Position numbers and translations under genes: made by a program. The notes below the pieces were generated by a model. The model made no database searches. It saw only the letters and a list, made by a program, of their open reading frames with translations, and had not been told where the DNA came from. This document shows positions 9,901-20,987 of a DNA stretch of 64,000 nucleotides, one piece after another; positions within the stretch are counted from its first letter, which is position 1; every line of letters begins with the position of its first letter. The stretch is from Persicaria tinctoria (Eukaryota; Streptophyta; Magnoliopsida; Caryophyllales; Polygonaceae): NCBI GenBank assembly GCA_037127255.1, contig JBANSL010000017.1, forward strand, positions 64,897,857 through 64,961,856, given 5' to 3'.

Positions 9901-12900
9901 AGTTGGGTTGTGATTTCCTCTCAATAAATTTCATTAATTCTCTCCTCAGGGAGGTGCTGGAATTATGTGCACTGCGAGATATGCCATTTACGGGGAGTCG
10001 ATTCACTTGGGACAATGAGAGAGAGGGGGAAGGGTTTGTGCAAGACCGTCTTGACATGGCTTTTAAAAATGATCAGCTAATGGATTTGTTTCCAACGATC
10101 ATGGTTCGACGCTTAGAGCGATGTCATTCAGATCATATTCTGATCAAAATATGCTTGCAAGGTGTGGGGTTGGATGAAAACCATAAGGGTGAGCGACCAT
10201 TCCGATTTGAAGCCATGTGGTTAGCCGATGATGATAGTATGGAGGTGATCAGCAACGCTTGGCTGAACCCAGGAAGTTCTTATGCCACGCCCAATGTCGA
10301 AGGAAAGATTGAAAGGTGCACCGCGGACCTAAAAGATTGGGACAAGGTCTGGTTTGGGAATGTTAGAGTTGAGCTTGGGAAGGTAAGGTGAAGGCTGACG
10401 GAGATGAGCAAGAGTGATATGACGGGTCAAATAGTAAGGGAGAGGAGGGAGTTGGAAAGGAAGGAGAATTTGCTTATGGACAGGGAAGAAATTATGTAGT
10501 TTCAAAGGGCCAGAGCGAACGAGTTTCGATGCGGGGATAGGAATACAAGCTTTTTTCACAAGAAAGCTTCGGGAAGGAAGCGGAGAAACGGAATACAGAA
10601 ATTGATTGGAGATGATGGTAGGGAGAAGTGTAGTTGGGGGGGTAAGACAAAAGTGGCGATAGAGTATTTTAGTAAACTCTTTGAATCCGATGCAATTGTC
10701 AATCCCGACATGGCTACTCAAGGAATCGAGTCGCTTGTGTCATCGGAGGATAACCATGAGCTGACACATCCCTTCACTGCAGATGAGGTATAATCCGCCC
10801 TTTTCTCCATGCATCCCACAAAATCACCAGGCCCGGACGGGATGCCAGCACACTCTTTTTCCAAAAGTGTTGGCATATTGTCGGGGCCGATGTTACAAAA
10901 TCCGTTCTTAATATTCTAAATGGGCAGTCATTACCACAGGGGTTGAATCATACTTTTGTCACTTTAATCCCGAAGGTAACGGGCCCATGCAGAATGAAGG
11001 ACCTACGCCCAATTAGTTTATGTAACGTTTTGTACAAAATAGTTTCCAAGGTGCTAACAAACAGGTTGAAGAAAGTCTTGGGGAAGCTAATTGCACCGAG
11101 CCAGAGTGCCTTTTTGCCTGGGAGGCTTATTACAAACAATGTGCTTGCGGCCTTTGAAGTGTTCTACCACATGAAGACAAGGAGAGGAAAGAAACGGTAC
11201 ATGGCTCTCAAACTGGATATGGCTAAACCGTATGACCGAGTTGAGTGGGGCTCTCTTGAGCACTTCATGAGGCGATTCAGGTTTGAGGAGAGGTGGATAT
11301 CTCTTGTCATGGGGTGCGTAACTACAGTCACTTTCTCTGTATTAGTGGAAGGAATTCCGTCTCCGTCATTTACACCAGGTAGAGGCTTGAGACAAGGCGA
11401 CCCGCTTTCTCCGTATCTTTTTCTGCTATGTGCGAAGGGCTTATCAGGTATGATTCGTGGAGCTGAGGCTCGGGGAGAGATTGAGGACATTCGGATCTCA
11501 CCGTGAGCACCTTCAATTTCACACTTATTTTTCGCTGACGATTGTGTTCTGTTCTTAAGGGCGTCCTGCCAGCAGAGTACGACAGTGGTTGATATTCTCC
11601 ATAATTATGGAGCAGCATCAGGACAGCAGGTGAACTTCTCAAAGTCAGAGCTATCTTTCAGCAGAAATGTGAGTGAGGAACAAAGGAGGGCGATACAGGC
11701 GGTAGTAAACATAAGGGAGGTGTCAAAGCATGAACGACACTTGGGGCTTCCAACTATGATTGGGAGGTCTAAGAAGGTGATATTTGACCAACTAAAAGAA
11801 CGAGTATGGAAGAAAATGAAAGGGTGGAAGGAGAAGACCCTCTCGAGAGCCGGAAAGGAGGTTCTATTAAAATCCATAGCTTAGGCAATTCCAACTTACA
11901 CGATTTCATGTTTTAGGCTGCCGAATGGGCTTTGCAGAGAACTTGAGATGCTCATGAGCAATTTCTGGTGGGGTGAGAAGGAAGGGAAACGGAAGACGCA
12001 TTGGATGAGTTGGAATCGAATGTGTAAGGCGAAGAGTGACGGTGGGATCGGGTTCAGGGATCTCGAGAGCTTCAACCTGGCCCTACTAGCTCGCCAAGCC
12101 TGGAGGTTGTTGCAAGACCCAGAGTCCCTGTCAGCTCGGTTGTTGAAAGCAAAATATTACCCGAATTCGAATCTGTTGGAGGCGCCGGTTGGACATCAGC
12201 CTAGTTACACATGGAGGAGCATAGTGGAGGGGCGTGATGTGCTGATCGAAGGGATGATATGGAGCGTCGGAAACGGCTCAGAGATCAAGGTATGGGATGA
12301 TAAATGGCTTCCTGGTACAGCTAGTGGGCGATCCATTGGGAATTTTTATGGAGGAGATCCGGGTTTGAAGGTCATTGATTTGATCAATTTGGAGTACGGA
12401 AGATGGAATGAGAATGTTGTTAGGCACTTTTTACTGCCTGGAGATGCTGATATAGTGTTGCAAATGCGACTTCACGGGCCGGAGGTTAGGGATAGGCTAA
12501 TATGGAGGTTTGCGAAAAATGGAATGTTCTCGGTGCGGACAGCATATCACATGATCCGGGATATGAAAGAGGGAGAGGATAGGGGAGAGGGCCAGACGGA
12601 TGGGAGTGTTACGAAAAGGGCCTGGAAGGTGCTATGGCAGCTGAAATTAATGCCAAAGATCAAATCGCTAGTGTGGAGAGCAGCAAAGGAGATCCTGCCT
12701 TGCAAAGGTTATGAGGGGCTTGGGGAGCTGCAGCACTTGATTGACGCCATCCACAGCCAGGCCAAATACGCAGACGTCGAGTGGACCCATGTTCGACGGA
12801 TTGGGAATGTTGTTGCCCATGCTTTAGCTGCATTTAGACCTTTATTTGATGCATTATTTTTTGACAAGAATCTGCTAACACAAACAGCTTATGTTTGCTT

Positions 12901-12919
12901 GCTTGATGATGATGAATAG
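9873..12919 (+). pseudogene. LINE ORF2 (endonuclease/reverse transcriptase), broken
   Basis: Endonuclease C-terminal motifs are at the start (RDMPFTGSRFTWDN and the SDH motif, 9980-10135). RT motifs follow: LRPISLCNVLYKIVSK, QSAFLPGRLITNN, LKLDMAKPYDRVEW, GLRQGDPLSPYLF and FFADDCVLF (about 11000-11550). In-frame stops occur near 10389, 10498, 10791, 11504 and 11882. A +2 change near 10848 (a repeated AC) shifts frame between the SPGPDGMP motif and the RT core. The catalytic A-Y-D-R motif reads P-Y-D-R. After the zf-RVT start (KRAWKVLWQLKLMPKIKSLVW) the frame jumps to an RVT_3-like end (VRRIGNVVAHALA), which suggests an internal deletion. The last stop is at 12917-12919. Confidence 0.87.
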
Positions 12920-12950
12920 GAATCATTCGGTTGAACTCAAAAAAAAAAAT
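9873..12950 (+). mobile_element. L1-type LINE, 5'-truncated and decayed
   Basis: The plus strand carries the 3' half of an ORF2, starting inside the endonuclease domain, followed by reverse transcriptase, a zf-RVT-like region and a short RNase H-like tail. An A-run at 12938-12949 is the likely poly(A) tail. Loss of the 5' end is typical of LINE insertion. I could not define a TSD because the left edge merges with TCGGGT repeats. Confidence 0.88.
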
Positions 12951-13145
12951 TATCAAATATAAAATTCGATGAGACAAAAATAAAAATTTACTTATTAAAT
13001 AATCTATTTAACAAAAATAAAGTGATCGGTCAAATCATTTGTGATGAATAAAATATAAAATCATAACTTTATTTAGACGTAAAAGATAATGATTTGTAAT
13101 GAATAAAATGGGAAATTATGAATTATGAATATATGATAGTTTTAT
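12951..13145. other. AT-rich spacer
   Basis: This A/T-rich DNA contains two similar phrases (ATTTGTGATGAATAAAAT and ATTTGTAATGAATAAAAT). I see no gene or element border in it. Confidence 0.5.
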
Positions 13146-13865
13146 TGATACGGGGTTAGTCGTGAGATGGCCCGATCTTCGACAATCAAACAAGAAACTA
13201 AAGAACGGAAGCAAGAAGACTCAAGAAACTCACGAAACGCAGCAAGAACAATGCAAGACTCGACAAGATCTTCAAGAACAGAAGTGAACTCGAGATCGAC
13301 TAAACAAGAAGACACAAAGACTCGATAAAGATAGACAAAGACTCGAAATTGAATGCAAGAATTGAAAGACACGGCCGATACGGACTGAGTCGATCTATAT
13401 AGAACAAGATAAAGACCACAGGCCTCCTAAGAGGGTAGGGACAAATACCAATGACTATATAACCCGCCTCTACAACCCTACACAACCAAGCAGACAACTT
13501 GGAGGCACAAGGAGGGGGCTCGTGGATACTAGGATCACCAAGTCTTGCGAAGTCGATGAACACAAAGCAAACCAAGCTGAGACAATATCAATTCGTGATC
13601 AAGAGCACAGCTCCAATTGATCATCAATCACTCAATGTGTTTCACACAATTTGAGAAGACTAATTCTATTCATAAAAGTTCCAACTGATTACAATAGAAG
13701 AACTCGGCTTAAATAGACCTTGAAGGCTGAGTTGGGCCGAATTCTTAATAAAAGAAGATAAAAGAAATACTTAAGTAATTAAATAAAATATCCCTAAAGT
13801 TTCCTAAAATAACTTAAGTAAAGAAGGTTACTAAAATAGAATAAATTCGCCTAAAAACAGTGACA
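13146..13865 (-). repeat. LTR of a Ty3/gypsy-type element
   Basis: On the minus strand the segment runs from TGTCACTG (13865) to CCCCGTATCA (13146), with TG...CA ends and a length of about 720 bp. Its downstream half has the wording of plant LTR R-U5 regions: a promoter-like stretch, then T-rich text with repeated TCTTG, GAGTC and CTTCTTG words. Remnant internal DNA lies on its 5' side (minus strand), so this would be a 3' LTR. No second LTR is present, and the outer edge is a proposal only. Confidence 0.5.
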
Positions 13866-14310
13866 GCTCCAAGGTGTTGATTTTTGGTCAAGCTTTAAGT
13901 CGAATCTGGAAAAACCTTCAACAGCAAAGTTGTAGATCTCTTCGTCCTCGTTCCAACAAAGTATGGCACGCCTTAATCCGATAAATATAGAATCCGAACG
14001 ACCCATTTTACTGAGACGTCGAAAACCTGTCAAATGTGTTGAACGAATGTAAACGTCAAGATGATCAAGCTTGCATCTTTGGACCTTCTCCCATGGTGGA
14101 GCCTTCTTCTTCCTCTTGAGGATGACTTCATTCTCACAAGCTCGAATCATAGGTCCATCCCCAAGTATGATATGTGTGTCCGGAGGTGTCTTGGATGGTG
14201 TCTTATGGTCCCGGTCCGCATCATTTATAAGTTGTATTCGTAATTTGTTTATATTACCATGTTTTCCAAAATTTGATGAGGGATGAATTGAATACTTTAA
14301 ATGCATTGAA
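13866..14310 (-). pseudogene. Remnant internal 3' region of the gypsy-type element
   Basis: A 151-codon open frame (13851-14306) contains GDGPMIRACENEV, similar to the GPMTRARAK motif seen near the C-terminus of plant gypsy polyproteins. No catalytic domain is present. It abuts the proposed LTR, which supports a 3'-end fragment of a retroelement. Confidence 0.4.
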
Positions 14311-14904
14311 TATTCTAATCCCTAATTCATCGAATAATCGGAGATGAATTTATATATGAGGATTAAGGTAATCTTGTTTAGTTATTTTCATATAGGCAAT
14401 AATTTGTTTACTTTATCAGTATTTAAGATTAACTCACAGAAGAGTCGATTTACTAGATTACCCAAAACTCCAAAAGTCATCAACTCAGAATATATTCATA
14501 TAGATTGATGTAAATCATTACTCATTTGCTCATTTATTGATGAATGATCGACTTTAATTCAAAATTCTCATTTCTCACTAATAAAATATTAGTACAATGA
14601 GGATATTATAACTTGAATCATATAAGTAGTGGAATTTCTTTTGAAAACTACTTTTTGAAAGACAAAAATAATAATCACACAAATAACGTGAATTATCTTT
14701 TAGATAGGGAATCAAGTATGATTTTGATAACAATATATTGCAAAATTGCAATGAAATTAATGATGAATACAATGAGTTTAGTGAACTTACGAGCCAATGA
14801 GTATATATTGAATCATATTTAATTTTACTAAAAAAACTTTTTGAAATACATAAATAACATGAATTATATATTTAATTTAATAAAATTGATTACCTGAAAG
14901 TCCC
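14311..14904. other. AT-rich DNA, nothing recognisable
   Basis: The region is AT-rich with only short ORFs. No motif, repeat border or exon could be supported. Confidence 0.5.
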
Positions 14905-15225
14905 GAACGAACATGATTCAACAAATTCAACCCAAAAATTTAAAGTTTGAAACAAACGTAGACCCGCTTCTACTTGAAACCTGAATGAGACCGACCCGAG
15001 TACCGACCCAAAACTCGAACGAGACCGACCCGATTATGACCGAAAACCCGATTTTGACAGAAACCCGACAAATCTGAATTTCATTTTGACCGAATCTGAC
15101 CCAACCTGACCCGACCAAGCCCGACACATAAATTTTGACCGAGTTGACCCGACTCATCAGTGACTCGACCTAAATGTGATCGACCCGAACCCGACCGGAT
15201 GACCCGAATTGCCAGCTCTAATGTG
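14905..15225. repeat. ACCCGA/GACCGA low-complexity tract
   Basis: The words GACCGACCC, ACCCGA and CCCGACC recur through about 300 bp. This is the complement of the TCGGGT tract at 9690-9900. ORFs across it are artefacts of the repeat. Confidence 0.65.
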
Positions 15226-15339
15226 GTAGTGATTTTGTAAAGATCGAAAAATTCAGATTTATTATTTTATTTTATATATTTAATTAATTGGATTTGGTTT
15301 TGAATTTTGGGAAATTTTGAAAATTTTCCTCCTCGGGCG

Positions 15340-15905
15340 ATTTAATATTTAAAATAGGAAACATATATTCAAAAATCTTGACAATAAAACCGACCAATAT
15401 GAAAAGGGGTAGCTGATTAAAAAATCCAACTTTAATTATGGGCTAACAGATTTAGTATTATTAATAGATTGATTAATTAATAGATAGATTAATAGATTAA
15501 TAGTTGTGTTTTTTCGTATTTTAAAATTGTCGGTCTTCCATATTACATGTTCGTTGTATGGAGACATTATGGTAAATCAAGAATTTCAATATCTAAGAAT
15601 AAAATCAGCCAAGATTTGACGAAGGTTCAATGTACGTACATGATTAAAATAGATCGTAAATTGACATACAATATATCAATTTAAATAATATTTTAGTATG
15701 AAAAATAGGAAAGTAATATGTTTAAAATAGGAAACAGATATTTTAAAATCTTAGCAATAATATTGACTAATAAGAAAATAACATTTAAATAAAAAGTTTA
15801 AGTTTAATTGTGGGCGTGACACGTCAATAAATTGCTAGCAGAATTAGTATTGCTAGCAGAATTAGTATTATTAATAGATAGATAGATAGGTAATAGATAG
15901 ATGAG
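15340..15905. repeat. Two diverged relatives of the 41.7-43.0 kb satellite unit
   Basis: Both carry the landmark order AAATAGGAAACA, then AATATTGAC-AATAAGAAAA, then TTTAATTGTGGGCGTGACAC, then GCTAGCAGAATTAGTAT, then ATTAATAGATAGATAG. One lies at about 15348-15480 and the better one at 15723-15900. GCTAGCAGAATTAGTATT is itself doubled at 15833-15870. The same order defines the tandem units at 41737-43035. Confidence 0.75.
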
Positions 15906-16194
15906 GAAATTGTACTAAATAGCCCAAAAAACGGGCCTATTTGCACAAATAGCCAAGAGGGTGAAAAAATTGGCCAAAATAGCCTGGTCATCTTATGCAA
16001 TTAAAACAACAGGTTATTTTGTACTGTTCATCACCGGGATTAGCAGGTGAGAGAGGGGAAGGGGATTAGGGCCAGGCACACCGTCTCCCTCCTTTCGTTT
16101 CACTCTCTTAAGGCCGCTTCCGACCACCTGTCTCTCTCTTTCTTGCTTCGGCGCCACCACCACCTCGCCCGCTCCAACACGCCGTCCTCCGATT
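15906..16194 (+). promoter_or_regulatory. Upstream region of the F-box gene
   Basis: The left part contains AAATAGCC-type words that look repeat-derived (AAATAGCCCAAAA, AAATAGCCAAGAG). The right part (16080-16190) is C/T-rich and reads like a plant 5' leader ending at the ATG at 16195. No clear TATA box was found. Confidence 0.35.
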
Positions 16195-16899
16195 ATGAAC
16201 GCAACCGGCGCCGGCTATAGTGGATCCTCGGAGATGTCCGAACGCGTTGACGTGGCGACTGTATGTGCCGCGGATTCACAATTCTCGGCCCTAATTTGTG
16301 GGGATGTCCTGCGGATCGTCTTCGAAAAGCTCTCGATCGCCGATTTGGCTCGCGCGTCGTGCTTTTGCCGGCTGTGGTTCTCGCTGGCCTCCGACGATGA
16401 GATTCAGATAGCGTCCTTTAAGTCTCCTTGGAAATTGAAGGATGTGGTGGGGAATCCGACCTCTGGTAGCTTCTGGCGAGACAACAGCTTGACGAAATTC
16501 GCCATTTCTCATCGGATTTCCAGGGGCGATTCCGTCGCCAGCCTCGCCGTCAAGTACTCTCTCCAGGTTTCCCTCTCGATTTCGACAAATTTGTTTCCAT
16601 CATCAATTCGATCCTCAATTTCAATAATCTCGATTTCACATCTTTGGTGCGATTGACTCAAAGCTATAACTAAACTGATTTCTGTGTCTTAGATAATTAG
16701 TCTTTCTGCTAGAGGAAGAGAAGATAATTAGCTTTTTCAATTATCCGAAATATTGGTACTGAAACTGAATCAAACAATGCTTGAGCAGAAGAAACTAAAG
16801 GTATAGGTAATTTGGATTTAGGTTATGGAAATAAGGCGATTGAACAACATGATTGACTCAGTAATTGAGCTTGTGTACCGATTGTTTTCGAGACAGTGA
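16195..16899 (+). pseudogene. F-box/LysM-domain protein gene, truncated after exon 2
   Basis: Exon 1 (16195-16566, 124 codons, phase-0 GT donor) encodes an F-box (FSALICGDVLRIVFEKLSIADLARASCFCRLW), split here only in description, then FKSPWKLKDVV, GSFWRDNSLTKFAISHR and the start of a LysM domain (RGDSVASLAVKYSLQ). This matches the plant family typified by At1g55000: an F-box that would contact an SCF ubiquitin ligase, plus a LysM. Exon 2 starts after an AG at 16821 with VMEIRRLNNM, the expected continuation. Homology is then lost and a TGA comes at 16897-16899. The usual rest of the LysM and C-terminus was not found downstream. The gene is therefore probably truncated, unless a distal exon was missed. 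Confidence 0.65.
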
Positions 16900-18221
16900 T
16901 GAAATTCGCATATGAAAACGCAATTGAGCTAGTTTCTGCAGTTCGATGAGGTTGTTAGGTGATAGTTAGGTGGAGTTGGATGATCTCGGTATCGAGATAG
17001 TAATGAAACAATTCATAAAAGTTGATATATTTGACCGACTATTGCTTTAGATGTTGATCGATGTCGCTGATTCTTGTTTACAATTGTTTATTTTTTGGTC
17101 CTCGAAGGATTCTGGAGTTCTTTTGCTGCGATCTCCAGTAATTTGTATGCTGATTGTATTCTTGTTCAAATTGGCGCCTTTTGAAAAATTGAACATCTCC
17201 TCTATCAGAGAATGCAATGGCTTGACGCCCAAAAGAGAGATTATTCAGAGCAATTGATGCTCTTTGCTTCCTGTTTGCTGGGTATGTCTCTAAATTCACA
17301 TGAATTGGATCTTGTTTAGAGTGCTTAACACCCATGCTTTTTTTTTGTTTGAATCTTCTAGCGCTTGACAAATATGACTGCCACTGGATTTGACCGGATA
17401 CTTGTCTAGTCTATGCTTAAATTTCATGTGATTTATACGCACATTACTTACATATGTAGTATCATTACCTTTCATAAGAATTAAAGAACACAGCTTCCAT
17501 TTTGAGAGAGGGTAACTTATCAGCTTATACAACAGATTTCAGATTGAGCAATAAGCTTTCTAGTTCTTCCCTTTTGTTCTACATATATAGGACGAGTACG
17601 TGCTGAGATTTTTTACCTATAAATTATGGTTACTCTCACTTTCAGATGCCAGGAATGCTCTCATTGCGAATTCTCAAGATGAAGCTGTCACACAGCAGGC
17701 CCAGGTTAACCAAAGTTTGATTCAGTTTTAGTGGAATAACATATCATTCCGCTCGATCAGGTCTCTCCTGGTTAGTACAGAGGGTGTGTGGAGCAAGCAT
17801 CACTAGATTCACTGCATAGATAATTCACAGCATAACTTGGTCAGCTTCGTATTGATACACTTTTTTTTTCATCACTAGATTCACTGCACAGGTAATTATG
17901 GTTATTGCAGAACTACAGGGGAGATTATCTACCTTAACCCAAGGTGAGGGTGATGTGCAAGGCAACCGGACATGATGCGGAAACTAGTGAAGAAGATGGT
18001 ACGTAGCCTTAGTCATCCTTCTTTTGAAGATTGAAGGAGAATATCATGTTGGAAAGAAGTAGATGTGTTTCTTCTGTTATTTATTTTGTTGATGAAACAA
18101 AATACTTAGTGTAATGGAGCAAAGTGCTATGATGAGGCATTGATTGGTTCTATTTATTCGGATATGTAAGACTAATTTATCTCGAAAAGTTTATTGCAAG
18201 GTAAATTAATTGTTTAGTATG
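16900..18221 (+). other. Downstream of F-box gene; possible exon-like scraps
   Basis: No long ORF is present. Two stretches have splice-like borders: one at 17647-17705 after TTTCAG, opening ATGCCAGGAATG and ending CAG/GT, and one near 17910-17998 before GGTACG. I could not match either to the F-box/LysM family, so they are noted but not called exons. Confidence 0.35.
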
Positions 18222-18532
18222 GGCTAATACGGAGTATGCGTTCATATCTCTATGGACTTATACGATTTAACATGATAGGAAATATATACACTAATGGCAG
18301 GACAAATTTATGAATCTGGTACGACAAATTTATGAATTATGAATAACTCTGAACTTATAAAATTATGAATTTGGTAGGATATATAAAGACTAGTGATAAG
18401 ACAAATTTGTGAATCTGGTAGGATAAATATACGATATTGGTATGATAAAAATGTAATCACCGAAATTCCCAAGTGTATAACTTGACACTAATGGTAGGAT
18501 AGATGTACACGAATGGTAAGATATATTTGTAC

Positions 18533-18610
18533 TATTGGCAAAGAAGTAGAATTAATATTGATCAATCCACATATTGGCAAAGAAATAGAATTAATATTGA
18601 TCAATCCACA
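18533..18610. repeat. 39-bp perfect-like tandem duplication
   Basis: Two adjacent copies begin TATTGGCAAAGAA and end GATCAATCCACA, differing at one base (AGTAGA or AATAGA). They lie inside the long-TIR element. Confidence 0.85.
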
Positions 18611-19290
18611 AATCCCAGACTAGTAATTATTGAGGCGTGAATTGACCATAATCTCAATCTCAATTACCAATCCATAAATCCCAATCGCAATCCAATTTCT
18701 ACCAATCAAAATTCATGAATCCAATCTAATTCAATGCTAGAACGACTGAATTAGAGCATCTACCATTGGATATAATGTTACTTAGGTTTCCTTCATCTTC
18801 TGTTGTAGGTTGGAAACCCTCTACCCTTGATTGTTTTTCTGAAAAATGTGGAACATCATTTGTTACGGTTTCTAGCTTGATTTTCCTTGAAAGCTATTTA
18901 AATTGGTATGATAGATGCACAAAAATGGTAGGATATATGGAAACTATTGGTAGGATAAAACAACGATATCGGTAGGATCAGAATGGTAGGATTGATGGAA
19001 ACTAATGGTAGGAGAAAACAATGATATTGGTAGGATCATAATGGAAACCCAGTAATTCCTGTATAACTTGACACTAATGGTATGATAGATGCACACTGAT
19101 GGTACGATATATTTATACTATTGGAAAAATGTAAATGCATAATTGACTTTACGAAAAAAAATTACTTCCACATGAATCTCAGAAAAGCAAAAAGAGAAGG
19201 CAGGCTCCACAGGCAGAGACTGAAGTTATATGAACCACATATGCAAAAGCTATACATGGATATATCAGGTGCGATGATGAATCTCAAGGT

Positions 19291-19389
19291 ATGGTCCCTA
19301 TCCTGGATAAAGTTAGTGCTACACTGAAAGACAAGATCCAAGTAGTGAATATTGACACTCAGAAATACCCAGTCATCGCTGACAAGTTC
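19291..19389 (+). pseudogene. Captured thioredoxin (y-type-like) exon fragment
   Basis: The frame reads MVPILDKVSATLKDKIQVV followed by NIDTQKYPVIADK, the segment just after the CGPC active site in plant chloroplast thioredoxin y. The active-site codons and the downstream P-T-F region are absent, so it cannot encode a working thioredoxin. It sits inside the inverted repeats of the 18222-19586 element. A stretch at 18775-18895 could be a transit-peptide piece of the same gene, but that is weak. Confidence 0.7.
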
Positions 19390-19593
19390 ATGATCATCAC
19401 AGATTTGTCCTATCACCAATGTATATATTTTCTGTCATGTTTATAATCGTATAAGTTCAGAGAGATTTATGAATTTGTCCTAACATGTTCGTAAATGTGT
19501 CATACCATTAGTGTATATATTTTCTGCCAGGTTCATAATTGTATAAGTTTAGAGAGATTCATGAACACACATACTCCGTATTAGCCTATGTTA

Positions 19594-19660
19594 AAGTCGA
19601 ACTCACATCTTTGTGTGCAAACACAATGCTCTACCAATTGAGCTAATAGACTATTTTCAA
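19594..19660 (-). repeat. tRNA-derived sequence (pseudo-tRNA or SINE head)
   Basis: The minus strand contains a tRNA D-arm/A box (TAGCTCAATTGGTAGAGC), a TTGTG/CACAA stem around a loop with TGC, and a B box-like GAGTTCGAC. The acceptor and T stems pair poorly, so I do not call a functional tRNA. Confidence 0.5.
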
Positions 19661-19924
19661 TGGGTCCTTATGATCGTCTAGGCATCAAGAAGTGATAATT
19701 TCGCAAGAAGCAAAAATAGCGCTTGAATTTGTTATCTTAATTTGCAAGTCATGCAATTGATCAAAAAGAGAGTATAAATTACGAACTCTCTGCAACCGGT
19801 CTCGTGAAACCGTCTCCTTGGGGTAGTTCTGTTATAAGAAAAAGGAATAACTACAAAGGATAGATACAAGATCACTTACACATCGCTGCCACTGTTATCG
19901 GACAAACTTCTTGCACTTTTTCAG

Positions 19925-20345
19925 GTATGAAAGGACAGTTGTACACTATTGGTAGGACGGAAATATTCTATTGGTAGGATAGGGACTGTATCGTTTCCTA
20001 GAATGAACGGGTAACTTTTTCCTTGTCCTTTCCGCTTTTTGCAGAACATGTTATGGTGTTTCAGATCCTCCTCTCAAGCTTATATATGTTTTTGGGGGAC
20101 ACCCATCAATGCAATCATTGCATTTTCCCCTCATAAATGCTCCCCCCTTTTCTCAAAAGAGGAATTCTGTTTTGGCGCCAAAAGTACACTGACAGCCCGC
20201 CAAATCAGCTACAGTGAATCCCCTCCAGATTCTTTCCAAAATATCTCCAGGTATGGAAAGACAGGTTTAGCCTATTGGTAGGACAAATTAATTCTATTGG
20301 TAAGATGGACAGTCTACAGTTTTCTGAAATGAACGAAGGATGCCT
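19925..20345. repeat. Direct repeat with TATTGGTAGGA motifs
   Basis: The segment at 19921-20013 (CAGGTATGAAAGGACAG, CTATTGGTAGGAC, CCTAGAATGAACGG) is repeated at 20249-20337 (CAGGTATGGAAAGACAG, CTATTGGTAGGAC, CTGAAATGAACGA). The offset is about 330 bp. It shares the GGTAGGAT words of the 18222-19586 element. The stretch 19661-19920 shows nothing else. Confidence 0.65.
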
Positions 20346-20514
20346 TTTGGTGCCACATGTCACTGACACCTACTGACAGCTACAGTGTAGCTACAGTGTC
20401 CCCCACCTTCACCTGCAACTTCCTCTCCCGGTTGCTATTTTTATTTGCAAAAAATGGTCACTTTCTACCCCATGCAAATAATCAAGGCACATGCTCCATA
20501 CTACATAGGGATGT

Positions 20515-20800
20515 TCTGCGAGCCGAGTAGCTTGAGCTCGGCTCGGACTCGACTCGATGCAAGCTTGCCTCGAGATCGCTTATTTTCTAAACAAGCCGAG
20601 TATGAGCATATTTTTAAGCTCGGTTCAAATTAAGGTCGTCTCTTTCGATTTAACCTCGAATAGCTCAAATTTTGTGGAATTTTTAAAATTTCTTTTAGGT
20701 TACTATATTATAAGCAAGTAAGGTTGCTTAAAGCTTGAAAAAAAGCTCGGATCGAGCTCGTTTATTTTCCAAACGACCCGAGTATGAGCATATTTTTAAG
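20515..20800. repeat. GAGCTCGGCTCG low-complexity tract
   Basis: The words GAGCTCGG, CTCGACTCG, AGCCGAGTATGAGCATA and ATTTTTAAGCTCGG recur, the last two twice (20594-20630 and 20776-20803). This degenerate repeat class sits just upstream of the UGT promoter. Confidence 0.6.
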
Positions 20801-20887
20801 ATCGAGTGTATCTAGAGAAAATATTTTTAAATTGGACTTTTTATACCCTAGAAAAACCAGTTATTTTTTTCTCACTTATTTCAATTC

Positions 20888-20895
20888 TATAAATA
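20888..20895 (+). promoter_or_regulatory. TATA box of the UGT pseudogene
   Basis: The sequence TATAAATA lies 93 bp upstream of the ATG at 20988, a normal distance for a plant promoter with a leader of about 60-70 nt. It is the only strong TATA box directly upstream. Confidence 0.6.
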
Positions 20896-20987
20896 GCAAC
20901 TTCTATCCACCCAACTCTTCTCACAGCAACTCTCAATTACAAGCCCCAAGTCTTAACATATACAGTTTCTCCAATCACTTGTGGATC

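Larger units (their letters stand above)
18222..19586. mobile_element. Long-terminal-inverted-repeat element with a captured gene fragment
   Basis: The left end reads GGCTAATACGGAGTATG and the right end is its inverse (CATACTCCGTATTAGCC). Similarity continues inward in inverted orientation for over 100 bp (shared words ACTTATACGAT, AATATATACACTAATGG, GGACAAATTTATGAA). A 4-bp TATG direct repeat flanks both ends (18218-18221 and 19587-19590). Inside are many copies of GGTAGGATA-type words and a piece of a thioredoxin gene. There is no transposase, so it is non-autonomous. Class is uncertain: long TIRs plus captured host exon resemble Pack-MULE or foldback elements, but the TSD is not 9 bp. Confidence 0.7.

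Noticed and set aside
13142..13575. Minus-strand ORFs of 76 and 91 codons
   Set aside because: They fall in the U5-like part of the proposed gypsy LTR and overlap in different frames with no motif.
19594..19660. Functional tRNA-Ala gene
   Set aside because: D-arm and anticodon loop are plausible, but the acceptor and T stems pair badly; kept only as tRNA-derived sequence.
20784..20987. Upstream ATG as the UGT start
   Set aside because: That ATG lies before the TATA box and the encoded extension has no family homology; 20988 is the better start.
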